Source: Paenibacillus macquariensis (GTDB lineage Bacteria; Bacillota; Bacilli; Paenibacillales; Paenibacillaceae). Taken from it: 64,000 nucleotides of DNA. Shown piece by piece: positions 37,050 to 47,961 of the stretch; within the stretch, counting starts at the first letter, position 1; each line of letters begins with the position of its first letter. A model generated the notes under the pieces. It searched no databases. It saw only the letters and a program-made list of their open reading frames with translations, and was not told the DNA's origin. The stretch spans positions 124,001 through 188,000 of the forward strand of contig NZ_FTNK01000008.1 of NCBI RefSeq assembly GCF_900156375.1. Direction: 5' to 3'. A program made the translations under genes and the position numbers.

Positions 37050-38511
37050 TGAGAATGAGAGGAAAGTCATTAATAGTTGTCTATTGAATGCAACAGCGTA
37101 CAATATTCCATTCTTTATTAAGTTTCACCAAGGATTAAATATCTCTAAAATGTACAATCTCTTAACACAATATTTTGAGAAATATGCTATTTTTAGAACC
37201 TTTTATCACGTGGAAGAGGAAATTACGAAATGCACTGACGGAGCAATCCCAACAATAGAGATCCAGTCGTTTAAGCATTTGGATAAGAAGTTATTGTGTG
37301 ATATGAATTTGATCTCCATCAAAGACAAAGAACTAGTTCACGTAGTGTTATGCAAGGTCGCAGATGAAGAATGCGATTATATGTTCTTTAATATTCATCA
37401 TGTTCTATTGGATGGATTTAGTATTAACTTATTTTTGCAGGATTTGATAGAGGTGTATTTATACGATCGAGAGATCGATCTGCAGCTGAGCACTCTTGTA
37501 GATGAAGGGGATAGAACGAAGGCCGATCAACATAATGAAAGCTTGATAAGTTTTGAGAAATACGAGTATTTCAAATCAAGGTTAATACAAAAGCAGATTG
37601 ACAGCGTAAATTATATCGATGATCAGCTAGTGATAACAGGCAATAATACTCAGAAATATACCGACTTCGCAATATGTGTAACAGCCTTTTCGATGAGTAT
37701 GGCGCAATGGGTGGAGAGTAGAGCAATCTATATGAGTTATCCACATTTAGGAAGAGACTGTCGCAATTATAAAATGTTAGGTAATTTTGTTCAACTTATA
37801 CCTTTTCATCATCATTTTGCAAGTGAACAAGATGAGCGGATTGACCATATGATTGCTGGCATACAACAATCTGTGTTCTCGAGTTTTACTAACCAGGACG
37901 GTTACGATGAAGTGATGCGTAAAGAACGTATGAGCTGTATGAATATTTTCAGAGATGTTATTTTTGATTACAAATCTGGAAGTCTTATCGAAAAAGTGAT
38001 AAACGAGGATCATGAAATTGTATTAGAAGAAGCGAGCATGTATCGAGATGAGAAGTATGGACTGCATTTCTCCATATATAAAGACTTGAATCACCTCACA
38101 ATTAACATCATTTCTAGCGAGTATGGCATGGATGATTTGCAGGACTTGCTTGCTTCTTTCAGACATAATGTACAGTCGCTGTATGCTCAGGAACATGTGT
38201 ATGTCCGTGAATTATTAACCTTAAATGAAGCAGAGGAAGAGGAAAAGATAGAAACAGTAACAAGTAGTGAGCAAGGGTCGGTCTTCGATCAAGTGACTAG
38301 TATCGTGACATCCTTGATTGAAGAGGAGACGATCCTGGGTGCTAATGAAAGCTTCTTCGATCTTGGTATGGACTCTCTGCTTCTAGTGAAGTTCAAGAAG
38401 AAGGTTAAAGAAGCTTTCAATATTAACTTAAAGATATCGGATTTCTTTAACTTTTATACATCAGAATTATTGACAAGGAAAATTATGGACAATTTAAAGG
38501 AGGCTAAATGA
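37024..38511 (+). CDS. NRPS condensation-carrier (C-T) protein
   Basis: A 495-residue protein. The condensation domain (about 1-400) carries IHHVLLDGFSIN, and a C-terminal carrier (about 415-490) carries FFDLGMDSLLLVKF. The GMDSL form is more like polyketide ACPs than NRPS carriers, fitting its place at the NRPS-PKS border, where it could hand a peptide to the first ketosynthase or accept an acyl chain. There is no adenylation domain, so it is loaded in trans. The ATG lies 26 bases inside the end of the A-T gene, with GGAG upstream. Confidence 0.85.
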   Translation: MLHLLPKVSENERKVINSCLLNATAYNIPFFIKFHQGLNISKMYNLLTQYFEKYAIFRTFYHVEEEITKCTDGAIPTIEIQSFKHLDKKLLCDMNLISIKDKELVHVVLCKVADEECDYMFFNIHHVLLDGFSINLFLQDLIEVYLYDREIDLQLSTLVDEGDRTKADQHNESLISFEKYEYFKSRLIQKQIDSVNYIDDQLVITGNNTQKYTDFAICVTAFSMSMAQWVESRAIYMSYPHLGRDCRNYKMLGNFVQLIPFHHHFASEQDERIDHMIAGIQQSVFSSFTNQDGYDEVMRKERMSCMNIFRDVIFDYKSGSLIEKVINEDHEIVLEEASMYRDEKYGLHFSIYKDLNHLTINIISSEYGMDDLQDLLASFRHNVQSLYAQEHVYVRELLTLNEAEEEEKIETVTSSEQGSVFDQVTSIVTSLIEEETILGANESFFDLGMDSLLLVKFKKKVKEAFNINLKISDFFNFYTSELLTRKIMDNLKEAK

Positions 38512-38512
38512 T

Positions 38513-39673
38513 ATGAATATTGCATTATTGCTAGCTGGACAAGGGACTCAAATAACAGAACAGGTGAAGGAAATTTGGTTGGGAAATGAAGAATCTAAAC
38601 AACTTATTGAGTTGGCAGAGAAAGAGTTGCAACAACCAATTAAGGAATGGTTGACGCAGGATTTGAGTCAAGATACTTGGAAGGCGCAATTAGTCACTTA
38701 TATCGGATCCATGTGTATGTATCAATTGTACAAGCAAAGAATTGGATTATATCCAAGTTATGTGATGGGGCATAGTTTAGGTGAATTAACAGCCCTTACG
38801 ATCGCAGGAGCTTTTGACTATACAGAGGGACTGAGATTAGTCGATATTCGAGGAAAAGCGATGAAGAAGGTCATTGAAGGTAAAGAGAGTATGGGGATGA
38901 TGGCATTGTTCGCTTGGCCAGAGAGAATTGAAGCGTTAGTCAAGGATTCAGAGGGTGTCTATGTTGCCAATTTCAATTCTCGCAAACAGACAGTCATTGC
39001 TGGAACGAAACAGGCAATTCAAGTGTTCGTGAAAGAACATCAGCTGGAAGGTGTAATGCTAGGAGTTAGCGGCGCATTTCACACGGAACATATGAAGGAA
39101 GCAGCAGACTCAGTCTATGAACAGTTAGAAGATTTCAAGTATAATCCAACGTTACAAACACAAGTGATTAGCAATAAACATGCTGACCTATATGAAATAG
39201 AACAGTTACGTACTGAAATATCGAGTCAAATCATCAGTCCTGTACGGTGGAATCAATCGATTGATTATGCTTTGAATCATGGTGTTCAAATGTTTGTTGA
39301 TCTATCTCCTAACGGAATGTTCGAGAAGATGTTTAAAGAGTTGGATCAAGTATTTGCTTTCAGTAATGAAGATGATATGGCCGCTTTAAGTGTGGAACTT
39401 AAGGATGAAATCGAAGTGAATCGACACTATGATTTGTTCTCAAGAGCATTAGGCATCATTGTATCTACCAAGAATAACAGTGATGATGCAGAGGCTTATG
39501 ACAACATCGTTATGAGTGGATATAACCAAATTAAATCACAGATTGGAACCGATGCGACACAAGAGAAAATATCCGAAACACTTGCTTTACTGAAACTAAT
39601 ACTTCAGACGAAAGAAGTACCTGAGGATGAAATAGCTCAATATCACAATAAATTGGCATGGAATGTAGGGTAA
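38513..39673 (+). CDS. discrete malonyl-CoA acyltransferase (trans-AT)
   Basis: A 386-residue stand-alone acyltransferase. The N-terminus ALLLAGQGTQ, the nucleophile Ser88 in GHSLGELTAL and the catalytic His190 in SGAFHTEHM are those of malonyl-transferring ATs of trans-AT polyketide systems; neither PKS in this block has its own AT domain. The C-terminal 85 residues (from about 300) are an extra helical region not part of the AT fold, of unknown role. AAGGAGG lies 9 nt before the ATG, one base after the previous stop. It would load malonyl units onto the ACPs of the next two genes. Confidence 0.92.
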   Translation: MNIALLLAGQGTQITEQVKEIWLGNEESKQLIELAEKELQQPIKEWLTQDLSQDTWKAQLVTYIGSMCMYQLYKQRIGLYPSYVMGHSLGELTALTIAGAFDYTEGLRLVDIRGKAMKKVIEGKESMGMMALFAWPERIEALVKDSEGVYVANFNSRKQTVIAGTKQAIQVFVKEHQLEGVMLGVSGAFHTEHMKEAADSVYEQLEDFKYNPTLQTQVISNKHADLYEIEQLRTEISSQIISPVRWNQSIDYALNHGVQMFVDLSPNGMFEKMFKELDQVFAFSNEDDMAALSVELKDEIEVNRHYDLFSRALGIIVSTKNNSDDAEAYDNIVMSGYNQIKSQIGTDATQEKISETLALLKLILQTKEVPEDEIAQYHNKLAWNVG

Positions 39674-39721
39674 TCCTAAATCCCCATAGTTCAAATTTAT
39701 CATAGAAGGAGTTGAGAGCGT

Positions 39722-42700
39722 GTGAGTACAGGGGATATTGCTATCATCGGCATAGATATTACGTTGCCAGGTTGTCCAAACCAAGATGACGTGTGGAATT
39801 TTCTGAGGAATAAGCGAATCTCTAAAGGGAAATTCCCAGCACAAAGACGAGAGCAACTTGGGTTAGCAGCGGGTGAGAATGACCTTATGGATGGCTCATA
39901 TCTAGAGAGAATTGACCAATTCGATCATAAATATTTCGGTATATCGCAAAAAAGTGCGGATTATATGGAACCCAATCAGAGGCTGACGTTACTTTCGGCG
40001 ACAAAAGCTCTGAATGATAGTGGATACTTGGATAAAATACGAGGTTCTATAACGAGCGTCTATGCTAGCGTGAATACAACGCAACAGTATCAATATCTTG
40101 GGTTGCTTCAGGAGCGTCAATTAAAACCAGATTTACTTGGCATGTTGAATTCCACCATATCGAGTCGAATTAATTATATCTATGATTTGAAAGGTCCTTC
40201 ATTTATGACGGATACAGCATGCTCATCATCTCTCGTATCCGTTATTCAGGCTTGTAATGATTTGCAACAAGGCATTGTTGATAGTGCAGTCGTTGTCAGC
40301 GCCAATGTATATGTGAAACCGGGTTTTAAGAATGACAAACTAGTCGACATTTTGGCAGAGGATGCTAAGACCAAAACTTTCGATGATCGAAGCACTGGAA
40401 CTTCCATGGGAGAAGGCGTATGCTCGGTTATTCTTAAAAGAAGAGAAGATGCGGAAGAGGACGGAGATTACATCTACGGTCTTATCAAGAGTTATGCGAT
40501 GAATAACGACGGACAGACTATGAACATGTCCTCTCCTAATCCACTTGCACAAGGAAGCTTAATTGAGCAGGCATGGGCTCCACTGGAGAAAGATCTTAAG
40601 CATATTGCTTTTATTGAAGCGCATGGAACAGGAACGGCCGTTGGAGACACGATCGAATTTGAAAGCTTGAACAATTACTTCTTGTCTCATGATTTACACA
40701 AACAGTCTGTTGCATTGACAGCCGGTAAGTCCAACTTTGGACACTTAGATGTAGCATCGGGCTTATTCTCTCTAATTAAGTCAGTGTTAAGTCTAAGGAA
40801 TAGAACGATACTACCTCATCCTGATTTCAAGATTCCCAACTCAGAAATTGATTTCGAGGATTCCATCTTTTTTATACCCGATAAATATCAAGTCATAGAA
40901 GACAACGCGTTAGCAGGAGTTAGCTCATTTGGAATGACTGGCACCAACGCACATGTTGTTTTGCAAAGATATGATAGCGATGTTGAGCATCCCGTAAAGG
41001 ACTTAGATTTTAATTTACATGCGTATTGGTTCCCGCTAGAAAGTAACTCCTTTGCAATAAAGAATGAGCTGCAGCGAATGGAGAATGAGACAACATGGTT
41101 TGTTCAATTCCCGCTGAGTGTGAATCACAACTGGGAGATTAAGGAACACAAATTTAATAAAAAACATCTACTGGTGGGCACAAGTATTTTTGAAATGATT
41201 GCGCAGGGTCTAAGGAACACTGAATACAGTCTGGAAACTTACAGCGTGAAAAACTTACATATATTAAATCAGCTAACTGTACAAGAAGGTGCCTTTTCAG
41301 TCTTACTCGCGCTGGATAAAGAGCAATTAAAGGGGAATGTTACCTTTACGATCAATGAAACGGTAAAGAATTGGCTTGAGTTCGAATTAACGATCAAACA
41401 AGATCTCGGCTGTGAACAAGATAGCTTACAAGAGGATGCTAGCATGCAGGAAATCGTTGTAACGAATCAAGTGGGCGAGTCAGATGATGAAGATATCAAT
41501 GTTTCACAGCGATGGGATGTTGTAGACAAGTTGTGGGTAAATAACGATCAGACAAGGGCGGTAGTGAAATTAAGAGTACCACCAGGATATGAACAAGAAT
41601 TCGAACGCTATCATTTCTATCCGTCTATCCTTGATCCAACGTTCAATGCATTGAACCGAATGGCTGAACCTAATGATATTTTATTTCCATGGCATTGGAG
41701 TGAAATTAACTTCTCCACGGATAGATTGAGGGGAACGGAGTTCTACTCAGATATCCAACTACGGGACAAGACAACAGATGCTATAGGTAACATTATTCTT
41801 TCACTCGATATCCGTTTGTATGATGAGAATAAACAACAGATTATGAGTGTCCATAATTATAAAGTCAAAAATGCACTGGTTGGAAATAAAGAAGAGCAAC
41901 AAACATTTTTTAAACAACAAAACTTTGTACCACTTCAATTCGAGAAGCATGTGAAGAAATCCAATAAACTAATCATCATGCATGAATCACTGAGGTATAA
42001 ATATAGTCCTTCTAGTCCAGTACTTTACTTTGAGCATTTATCGGATTTAGTAGAATACGATCTGGAAATTGTTGAGATTGAGAACGTGTACCTATGGGAC
42101 AAATCTTATGATGATGAATCTACCATAGCTAGCCAGACATATGATTTGGGTCAGTTCTTACTGCGATTAAATAAAGAACGGAAGCTGAAGTCTTTTCATT
42201 ATATTACGACAGGTGTCTTCGGCTATGACGGTATGAACGCGTTAAATCGAAGTATTGCTATGGGGGCGTACTCGCTGCGATTGGAACTTAACTTTGCAAT
42301 TATAATCATTGATACTGAGGGTCATAAGCGATCTACGGATCTAATGGACTTCGATTTCAAGCAAGAAGATTTGATTGTACACAGGAATGAAGGGTTCCAT
42401 ATTCTTCGGTTCAAAGGTTTAAAGCTAGAACCCATTGTAGAGCCCAAATGGAACGCTAGTAAGTTATTAATTATCGGTGGCACATCAGGGATAGGCAAAC
42501 AATATATGAAATATGTTGTAGAACAATATCCGAACATCCAAGTGATAGTAGCAGGTCGAAAGCCTGCGTGGAGCGGGGAGATGCTGGCCGACAATGTTCA
42601 ATACGTAAGGCTAGATATTACGGATGAGGATCAGGTTAAATTATTCTCCGCCACGAATGGCCATCAGATCCATTATATTCTTAATTTTGCTGGTGAGCCT

Positions 42701-43450
42701 GCCAAAGGATTGTTCATGAATAAGACTCGAGATGACTTTTGCGAGAAAACGAAAAGTAAAATTAATGGTTCATATTTGCTGCAAAAGTATTTTACGGAAG
42801 TATATGAAATAATCCATTTCTCATCATTAGCAGGACTTATTGGTGCCATGGGACAAACCGAATATTGTGCAGCTAATGCCTATCAATCGGGCCTAGCGTA
42901 CACAGATAAGATACGAACCTTAAACCTGACGGGATGGGAAGATGTAGGGATGTCAGCCGGCAAGGCAGATTATTATTTCGAGAAGCTGTACAGCGATGCG
43001 GGAGTGAAGCTAATTGATAGATTTATCCAATCTACTATTAAAGAAGCGTTCATGTTCAAGTTGAAAAATGCAGCAGACGATTATTCATCGGTGTTCAGTA
43101 AAGTAATTAAAGTGAAAACAGATAGCATGTCTTCATATGAGAATAAGAAAGATAGTCCAATTGAAAGTAAAATCGTGAACGCATGGAAGAACACGCTGGG
43201 TGAGGATGAATATGACTTCTTCGGTAGCTTCTTTGAACAAGGTGGAGACTCCATCACCATCGTTCATCTATGCGATGAACTAAACAAGGTATTTCCAGGA
43301 GGCTTTGACGTCACAACGTTGTTCTCTATACCTACGATTAATGGCCAGATTGAATTAATTGAGAAGTCACTTGTCCAAGAAGAGAAGCAGTTCCATGAAA
43401 GTGATGTCCATTTCGATGCGAAAGAAATGTTTGATTTCTTGAATAAATAA
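39722..43450 (+). CDS. trans-AT polyketide synthase, KS-DH-KR-ACP
   Basis: A 1242-residue module. The KS (about 1-420) shows DTACSSSLV (Cys167), EAHGTGT and KSNFGHLD. A dehydratase-like domain (about 445-690) keeps His476 in IKEHKF and the Asp motif SILDPTFNAL. The KR (about 905-1110) has GGTSGIG at 919 and the SSLAG / EYCAAN catalytic pattern. The ACP (about 1150-1225) has GGDSI with Ser1177. There is no AT domain, so the discrete AT upstream serves it. The DH lacks the usual PG after the His motif (LLVGTS), so activity is probable but not certain. The set predicts an alpha,beta-unsaturated extension. The start is GTG, 10 nt after AAGGAG. Confidence 0.9.
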   Translation: MSTGDIAIIGIDITLPGCPNQDDVWNFLRNKRISKGKFPAQRREQLGLAAGENDLMDGSYLERIDQFDHKYFGISQKSADYMEPNQRLTLLSATKALNDSGYLDKIRGSITSVYASVNTTQQYQYLGLLQERQLKPDLLGMLNSTISSRINYIYDLKGPSFMTDTACSSSLVSVIQACNDLQQGIVDSAVVVSANVYVKPGFKNDKLVDILAEDAKTKTFDDRSTGTSMGEGVCSVILKRREDAEEDGDYIYGLIKSYAMNNDGQTMNMSSPNPLAQGSLIEQAWAPLEKDLKHIAFIEAHGTGTAVGDTIEFESLNNYFLSHDLHKQSVALTAGKSNFGHLDVASGLFSLIKSVLSLRNRTILPHPDFKIPNSEIDFEDSIFFIPDKYQVIEDNALAGVSSFGMTGTNAHVVLQRYDSDVEHPVKDLDFNLHAYWFPLESNSFAIKNELQRMENETTWFVQFPLSVNHNWEIKEHKFNKKHLLVGTSIFEMIAQGLRNTEYSLETYSVKNLHILNQLTVQEGAFSVLLALDKEQLKGNVTFTINETVKNWLEFELTIKQDLGCEQDSLQEDASMQEIVVTNQVGESDDEDINVSQRWDVVDKLWVNNDQTRAVVKLRVPPGYEQEFERYHFYPSILDPTFNALNRMAEPNDILFPWHWSEINFSTDRLRGTEFYSDIQLRDKTTDAIGNIILSLDIRLYDENKQQIMSVHNYKVKNALVGNKEEQQTFFKQQNFVPLQFEKHVKKSNKLIIMHESLRYKYSPSSPVLYFEHLSDLVEYDLEIVEIENVYLWDKSYDDESTIASQTYDLGQFLLRLNKERKLKSFHYITTGVFGYDGMNALNRSIAMGAYSLRLELNFAIIIIDTEGHKRSTDLMDFDFKQEDLIVHRNEGFHILRFKGLKLEPIVEPKWNASKLLIIGGTSGIGKQYMKYVVEQYPNIQVIVAGRKPAWSGEMLADNVQYVRLDITDEDQVKLFSATNGHQIHYILNFAGEPAKGLFMNKTRDDFCEKTKSKINGSYLLQKYFTEVYEIIHFSSLAGLIGAMGQTEYCAANAYQSGLAYTDKIRTLNLTGWEDVGMSAGKADYYFEKLYSDAGVKLIDRFIQSTIKEAFMFKLKNAADDYSSVFSKVIKVKTDSMSSYENKKDSPIESKIVNAWKNTLGEDEYDFFGSFFEQGGDSITIVHLCDELNKVFPGGFDVTTLFSIPTINGQIELIEKSLVQEEKQFHESDVHFDAKEMFDFLNK

Positions 43451-43470
43451 CGGTGAAAGAGGCGAATACG

Positions 43471-46400
43471 ATGAAAGTTAGCGAGTATATTTTTGATCAA
43501 GTGAAAAAAGGGAATCTGGATTCAACGACGGGAAAGGCATTACTGGAGGAAGTAATGCCAGACGATATTGCTATCGTAGGGATATCCTGCGAATACACGA
43601 ACGTAAAAGATGTATTTGAATTCTATTATGTAAATAAATACGGTATGCGAGGATTCAAGGAATTCCCTGAGCAGAGAGTCCAATATATCCCGAAGGATCA
43701 CGATTACTTAAACAAAGGTGCAGATCATTTAAAGACGACGCCAGAGGCTTTCTTAGAGCGACTTTGTAAAGAAAAAGGGTCTTATTTGGATGATATAGAT
43801 ACATTTGACCCTGAATTTTTTGGCATCACGACGGAAGAAGCAGAGTATATTGATCCCACGCATCGTTTAGTCATGAAACATTCATATTTAGCTTTGGAGG
43901 ATGCGGGGATTAGATTAAATGAAGTTAAGGATAGTAAAACGGCTATTTATATAGGTAAAGATAAGTCGATCACAGCCAATTATCGTTCTGAGATCGAAGA
44001 AGATTCTAATTATGTGAATTCTGGATGCTGGGAAGGGATTTTAGCAAGTCGTCTTAACTATATCTACAATTTATCAGGTGGTTCTTTCGTCATTGATACA
44101 GCTTGTTCTTCTTCATTGGTTGCTGCTCATTTGGCAGTTAAGACACTTCGTGATAAAGAGATCGACACAGCTATTGTCGGTGGAATTGCATTAGGCCTTT
44201 TCCCAAGACAAGGAAGTGTATTGAATCAGTATAGCAATGTTGAAACACCACGCGCATTCCTCAAAGTATTTGATGCAGAGTCGCAAGGCACGATCTTCGG
44301 AGAAGGTGTCGGGATTGTCATTCTCAAGCGATTAAAGGATGCGATTGCTAACAACGATAATATATATTCGATTATCCGCGGTAGCTTGATTAACAGTGAT
44401 GGCAAATCAAACGGTCTAACAGCGCCTAATCCACACGCTCAAAAAGATTTATTGATAGAAACATATGAACGTAACCATATCTCCCCAGAAACGGTTGAAT
44501 ATATCGACGCCCATGGGACCGGAACCAAATTAGGTGATCCAATCGAGGTTAGAGGGCTTACGGATGCCTATAAGAAATATGTGGATAAAAAAGGATTCTG
44601 TGCTTTAACAAGTTTAAAGGGGAACATTGGGCATACGGTGGGAGCAGCCGGTGTAGGTGGATTAATCAAAATGTCGCTTGCTTTAAGAAACAAGGAGATT
44701 TTCCCGAATGAATCGTTCGAAGCTCCTAATGAGTATATTAAGCTCGTAGACAGTCCATTTTACATCCCTACAAAAGTATCTACATGGAAAAAGGGGAAAT
44801 ATCCACGTCGGGGCGGAATTAGCTCATTCGGTTTCAGTGGTACAAATGCCCATGTCATTCTAGAAGAATATGAGAGTCCAACAGCGAATGTGGATGACGC
44901 TCAGGTATATCCTTTCGTCTTCTCGGCTCAATCAGCAGAGCAACTAATCCAGGTATTGAAGAAATTCGTTCGACATGCTGATTATATGGCGACCTACCGA
45001 TTAAAAGATATCTCATACACGTTAATTCATAAACGGAATCATTTCAAAACAAGTGTTGGTTTCAAAGCGCAGTCGATGACCGAGTTAATGGATAACATCA
45101 AGAACGCCATCGCAGTTGTTGAGACAGGGACCGATACACATGAAATCTATTCTTCAGATATACAGGTCATTTCAGGTGATTTGAAGAAAATGCAGCAACA
45201 TCGATTGAAAACAGCATACGATCAATTCACGTTGGACGAATTAATTAAATTGTATATGGACGGTTATGATATAGCGCTAGAATCCTTCGACTTTGGGGAT
45301 GCATTGACACGATCCTTGCCAACGTATGAGTTCAAGAGGGAAGTACTATGGGCTAATGTGAAACAATATAATACGTATGCTCATGCGGGCCCTAGTCTAT
45401 CAATTAAGTCTACTTTGATTAAACAACAAGTGTTGAAGACGGAAAGTTCAGATGTGTATTCCGTTACCCTTTCACCAGAGGATTGGTTTGTAGATGATCA
45501 TCGTATTGGAGGTAAACGCACATTCTCAGGAACGACGTATACCGAATTAGCAGCAGAATTAGCTAGCCTCTATTTTGAGACTTCTGCATTTACATTGGAG
45601 AAGCTATATTTCAAGAAACTGATTCAGTTGGAGGACAAGAAGAGAAAGTTCCTGATTCATGTGAACAAAACATCATCCAAACATTTGGATATCGAAGTTT
45701 TCTCTTACGAAAATGAAGACATGGAGAACTATTCCACACATGCTACCTTTAGCATGAAGAGAGCAGAAGACATCCTCATTGAAAAAGTAGATGTGAATAC
45801 TGCGTTTGAACCACACTTGCAGACCGCAAACTTTGGATCGGAAGAGAATAACTTCTTCAAAGGACGCTGGGACTTTATGAAACATCAATTCCGTCTGACG
45901 AGGAAGTCTGTATCAGAAGTGTTATTGTCACTTACCTTGGAAGATGAATATTTACAAGATCTAAATGAATTTCACTTACACCCATCTATTCTCGACGGCA
46001 TTTTAGGTGCCATGGTATATGAACGGGCACAGGCATATAACAAAACGTATTTACCATTATCCTATGGAAAATTCACGTATACAGGGGAGCGTTTTACTCA
46101 AACCGTTTATTCTACAACAGAGTTTCTATACGATACGGATGATGACCATGATGTTATATCGGCACAAATATCAGTGTATAACGGTAATGGAGACTTAGTG
46201 GCTTATTTAGATAAATATATAATGAAATCTTTCGCAAATGTTTATTTCAAGCCTTATGTACATGAAGTACTGTGGGAGCAATCCACGCTTAGCGTAATAG
46301 AAGAAATCACACCGCTATTGTTGGATAAGAAGGTGCTCGTTGTTACCGATATGGATAGTTCTAGAAATACAGAATTAGACCAAGCGATTGCGTGCTCTTA

Positions 46401-47961
46401 TGCGGATTATAGAAACGTGAAAGATATGACGGCCCTGGACAAATTTGATTACGTGATCTACGCGCCTTGGCTATCTCGAGAAACACCTGAAAGTGATGAG
46501 TTAGAGAGTGAGATGCTTCATTACTTTGATTTTGCGAAGACGGTCAGCAAGTTAGTCAAGAAGAATGGGAAAGTACTCATTGTGGCAGATAACGGCTTCA
46601 CATTAGATCGTCATCATACGAAGGTTAATCCATTTAGTTACTCCTTGCTAAGTTCAGGAAGGGTATTAGGACTGGAGAATACAGGATTTAAGACTCAGAT
46701 GATTAATATACAGCCATTCGATATCAACAAGATTCTTTCTTTGGCTCTATTAGATGATCTGGATGGAAAGAAGGTCCTATGGGACAACGACATCATCTAT
46801 GAAGAGACAATCATAGAAAAGAAGGAACTCGAACCTAAGGAAATCATTTTAACAGATAAGGACTACGTGATTGTAACGGGTGGATACGGTGGTATCGGGT
46901 TGGAATATATTGAACAACTGCTGAGCATGAACAAAGATACCACTATTGCTATTGTGGGACGAACAGATACATGGGCTGTACTCACAGAGAAAGAGCAGCT
47001 AACACCGATTGAAGCGGACAAACTAAATAAAATTAATAAACTTAAGTTGAAAGGGGCAAATATTGAGTTCCATCCATGTGACGTCTCATCTGAAGAAGAT
47101 GTGAAGAAGCTTGTAGGTAACTTAACGGCCATCGGAAACATCGCAGGGGTTGTACACTTGGCGGGTGTACCGGAAGAAGGGATGCTGTTTGCCAAATCAA
47201 GCGAGCAATTTATGAAAGTAGTTGCGCCAAAGGTAACTGGAACGGTTCTACTTCATAAGTATTTGAAAGATGCACCACTGCAATTCTTTGTTACCAGTTC
47301 CTCGATGACAACCATCGTTGGTTCTGCGGGTCAATTCTCCTATACCTTTGCCAATGCTTTCCTAGAAGGATGCGCGTTGATGGACGAGCGGATCTCAACG
47401 ATATTGTGGCCAGGTTGGAACGATACGGGTATGGCTCTGGATTTCGGTGATATGGCTGCAGCAGAAGAGCACTTATTGATGAAATCGATCTCTTCAACTG
47501 TTGGTCGACAATATATTAAGCTATCGCTTGAAAATAAGGTTGATAAGGTCATCGTTGGTGAATTTAATATGGCAAAAGTGAATGACTATTTGTCGGAATA
47601 TATCCGATTGCCACAGCATCTAAGTAACGTCGAGAGTCTTGTTGCAGCAACAAGTACGGATGATGTCAACAAGGTTCAGATTAAGACGTACGAACAATTA
47701 AAGATTATTGGCACAGAGTTTCAAGATGAAGTTGAAAAGTTTGTAACAGTCGTATTTGCCTCCGTACTGGATTGTGAAGAGATTGATATTCATAAGAGTT
47801 TCACAGATCTAGGTGGAGATTCATTAAAAGCATTCGGTATTTATGGTCCGATTTCTGAGCAATTTGAAATTGATATTGAAGTGGCTGATGTGTTCATTTA
47901 TCCGACGGTTGCGCAACTAAGTGAATATGTAAAGGAACTGTTGGGGGAAGAGAATGAATAG
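43471..47961 (+). CDS. trans-AT polyketide synthase, KS-DH-KR-ACP with AT-docking region
   Basis: A 1496-residue module. The KS (about 35-465) shows DTACSSSLV (Cys212), DAHGTGT and KGNIGH. A post-KS region ending LPTYEFKREVLW resembles the trans-AT docking segment. The DH (about 660-925) has DDHRIGG (His677) and HPSILDGILG (Asp842), with SGTTY in place of PGTTY. A split KR follows (structural part about 930-1120, catalytic part from TGGYGGIG at 1136, Tyr1291 in FSYTFAN). The ACP has LGGDSLKA (Ser1451). No AT is present. GAGG lies 8 nt before the ATG at 43471; a GTG at 43453 lacks a ribosome site. It adds a second reduced, dehydrated unit, or acts iteratively. Confidence 0.92.
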   Translation: MKVSEYIFDQVKKGNLDSTTGKALLEEVMPDDIAIVGISCEYTNVKDVFEFYYVNKYGMRGFKEFPEQRVQYIPKDHDYLNKGADHLKTTPEAFLERLCKEKGSYLDDIDTFDPEFFGITTEEAEYIDPTHRLVMKHSYLALEDAGIRLNEVKDSKTAIYIGKDKSITANYRSEIEEDSNYVNSGCWEGILASRLNYIYNLSGGSFVIDTACSSSLVAAHLAVKTLRDKEIDTAIVGGIALGLFPRQGSVLNQYSNVETPRAFLKVFDAESQGTIFGEGVGIVILKRLKDAIANNDNIYSIIRGSLINSDGKSNGLTAPNPHAQKDLLIETYERNHISPETVEYIDAHGTGTKLGDPIEVRGLTDAYKKYVDKKGFCALTSLKGNIGHTVGAAGVGGLIKMSLALRNKEIFPNESFEAPNEYIKLVDSPFYIPTKVSTWKKGKYPRRGGISSFGFSGTNAHVILEEYESPTANVDDAQVYPFVFSAQSAEQLIQVLKKFVRHADYMATYRLKDISYTLIHKRNHFKTSVGFKAQSMTELMDNIKNAIAVVETGTDTHEIYSSDIQVISGDLKKMQQHRLKTAYDQFTLDELIKLYMDGYDIALESFDFGDALTRSLPTYEFKREVLWANVKQYNTYAHAGPSLSIKSTLIKQQVLKTESSDVYSVTLSPEDWFVDDHRIGGKRTFSGTTYTELAAELASLYFETSAFTLEKLYFKKLIQLEDKKRKFLIHVNKTSSKHLDIEVFSYENEDMENYSTHATFSMKRAEDILIEKVDVNTAFEPHLQTANFGSEENNFFKGRWDFMKHQFRLTRKSVSEVLLSLTLEDEYLQDLNEFHLHPSILDGILGAMVYERAQAYNKTYLPLSYGKFTYTGERFTQTVYSTTEFLYDTDDDHDVISAQISVYNGNGDLVAYLDKYIMKSFANVYFKPYVHEVLWEQSTLSVIEEITPLLLDKKVLVVTDMDSSRNTELDQAIACSYADYRNVKDMTALDKFDYVIYAPWLSRETPESDELESEMLHYFDFAKTVSKLVKKNGKVLIVADNGFTLDRHHTKVNPFSYSLLSSGRVLGLENTGFKTQMINIQPFDINKILSLALLDDLDGKKVLWDNDIIYEETIIEKKELEPKEIILTDKDYVIVTGGYGGIGLEYIEQLLSMNKDTTIAIVGRTDTWAVLTEKEQLTPIEADKLNKINKLKLKGANIEFHPCDVSSEEDVKKLVGNLTAIGNIAGVVHLAGVPEEGMLFAKSSEQFMKVVAPKVTGTVLLHKYLKDAPLQFFVTSSSMTTIVGSAGQFSYTFANAFLEGCALMDERISTILWPGWNDTGMALDFGDMAAAEEHLLMKSISSTVGRQYIKLSLENKVDKVIVGEFNMAKVNDYLSEYIRLPQHLSNVESLVAATSTDDVNKVQIKTYEQLKIIGTEFQDEVEKFVTVVFASVLDCEEIDIHKSFTDLGGDSLKAFGIYGPISEQFEIDIEVADVFIYPTVAQLSEYVKELLGEENE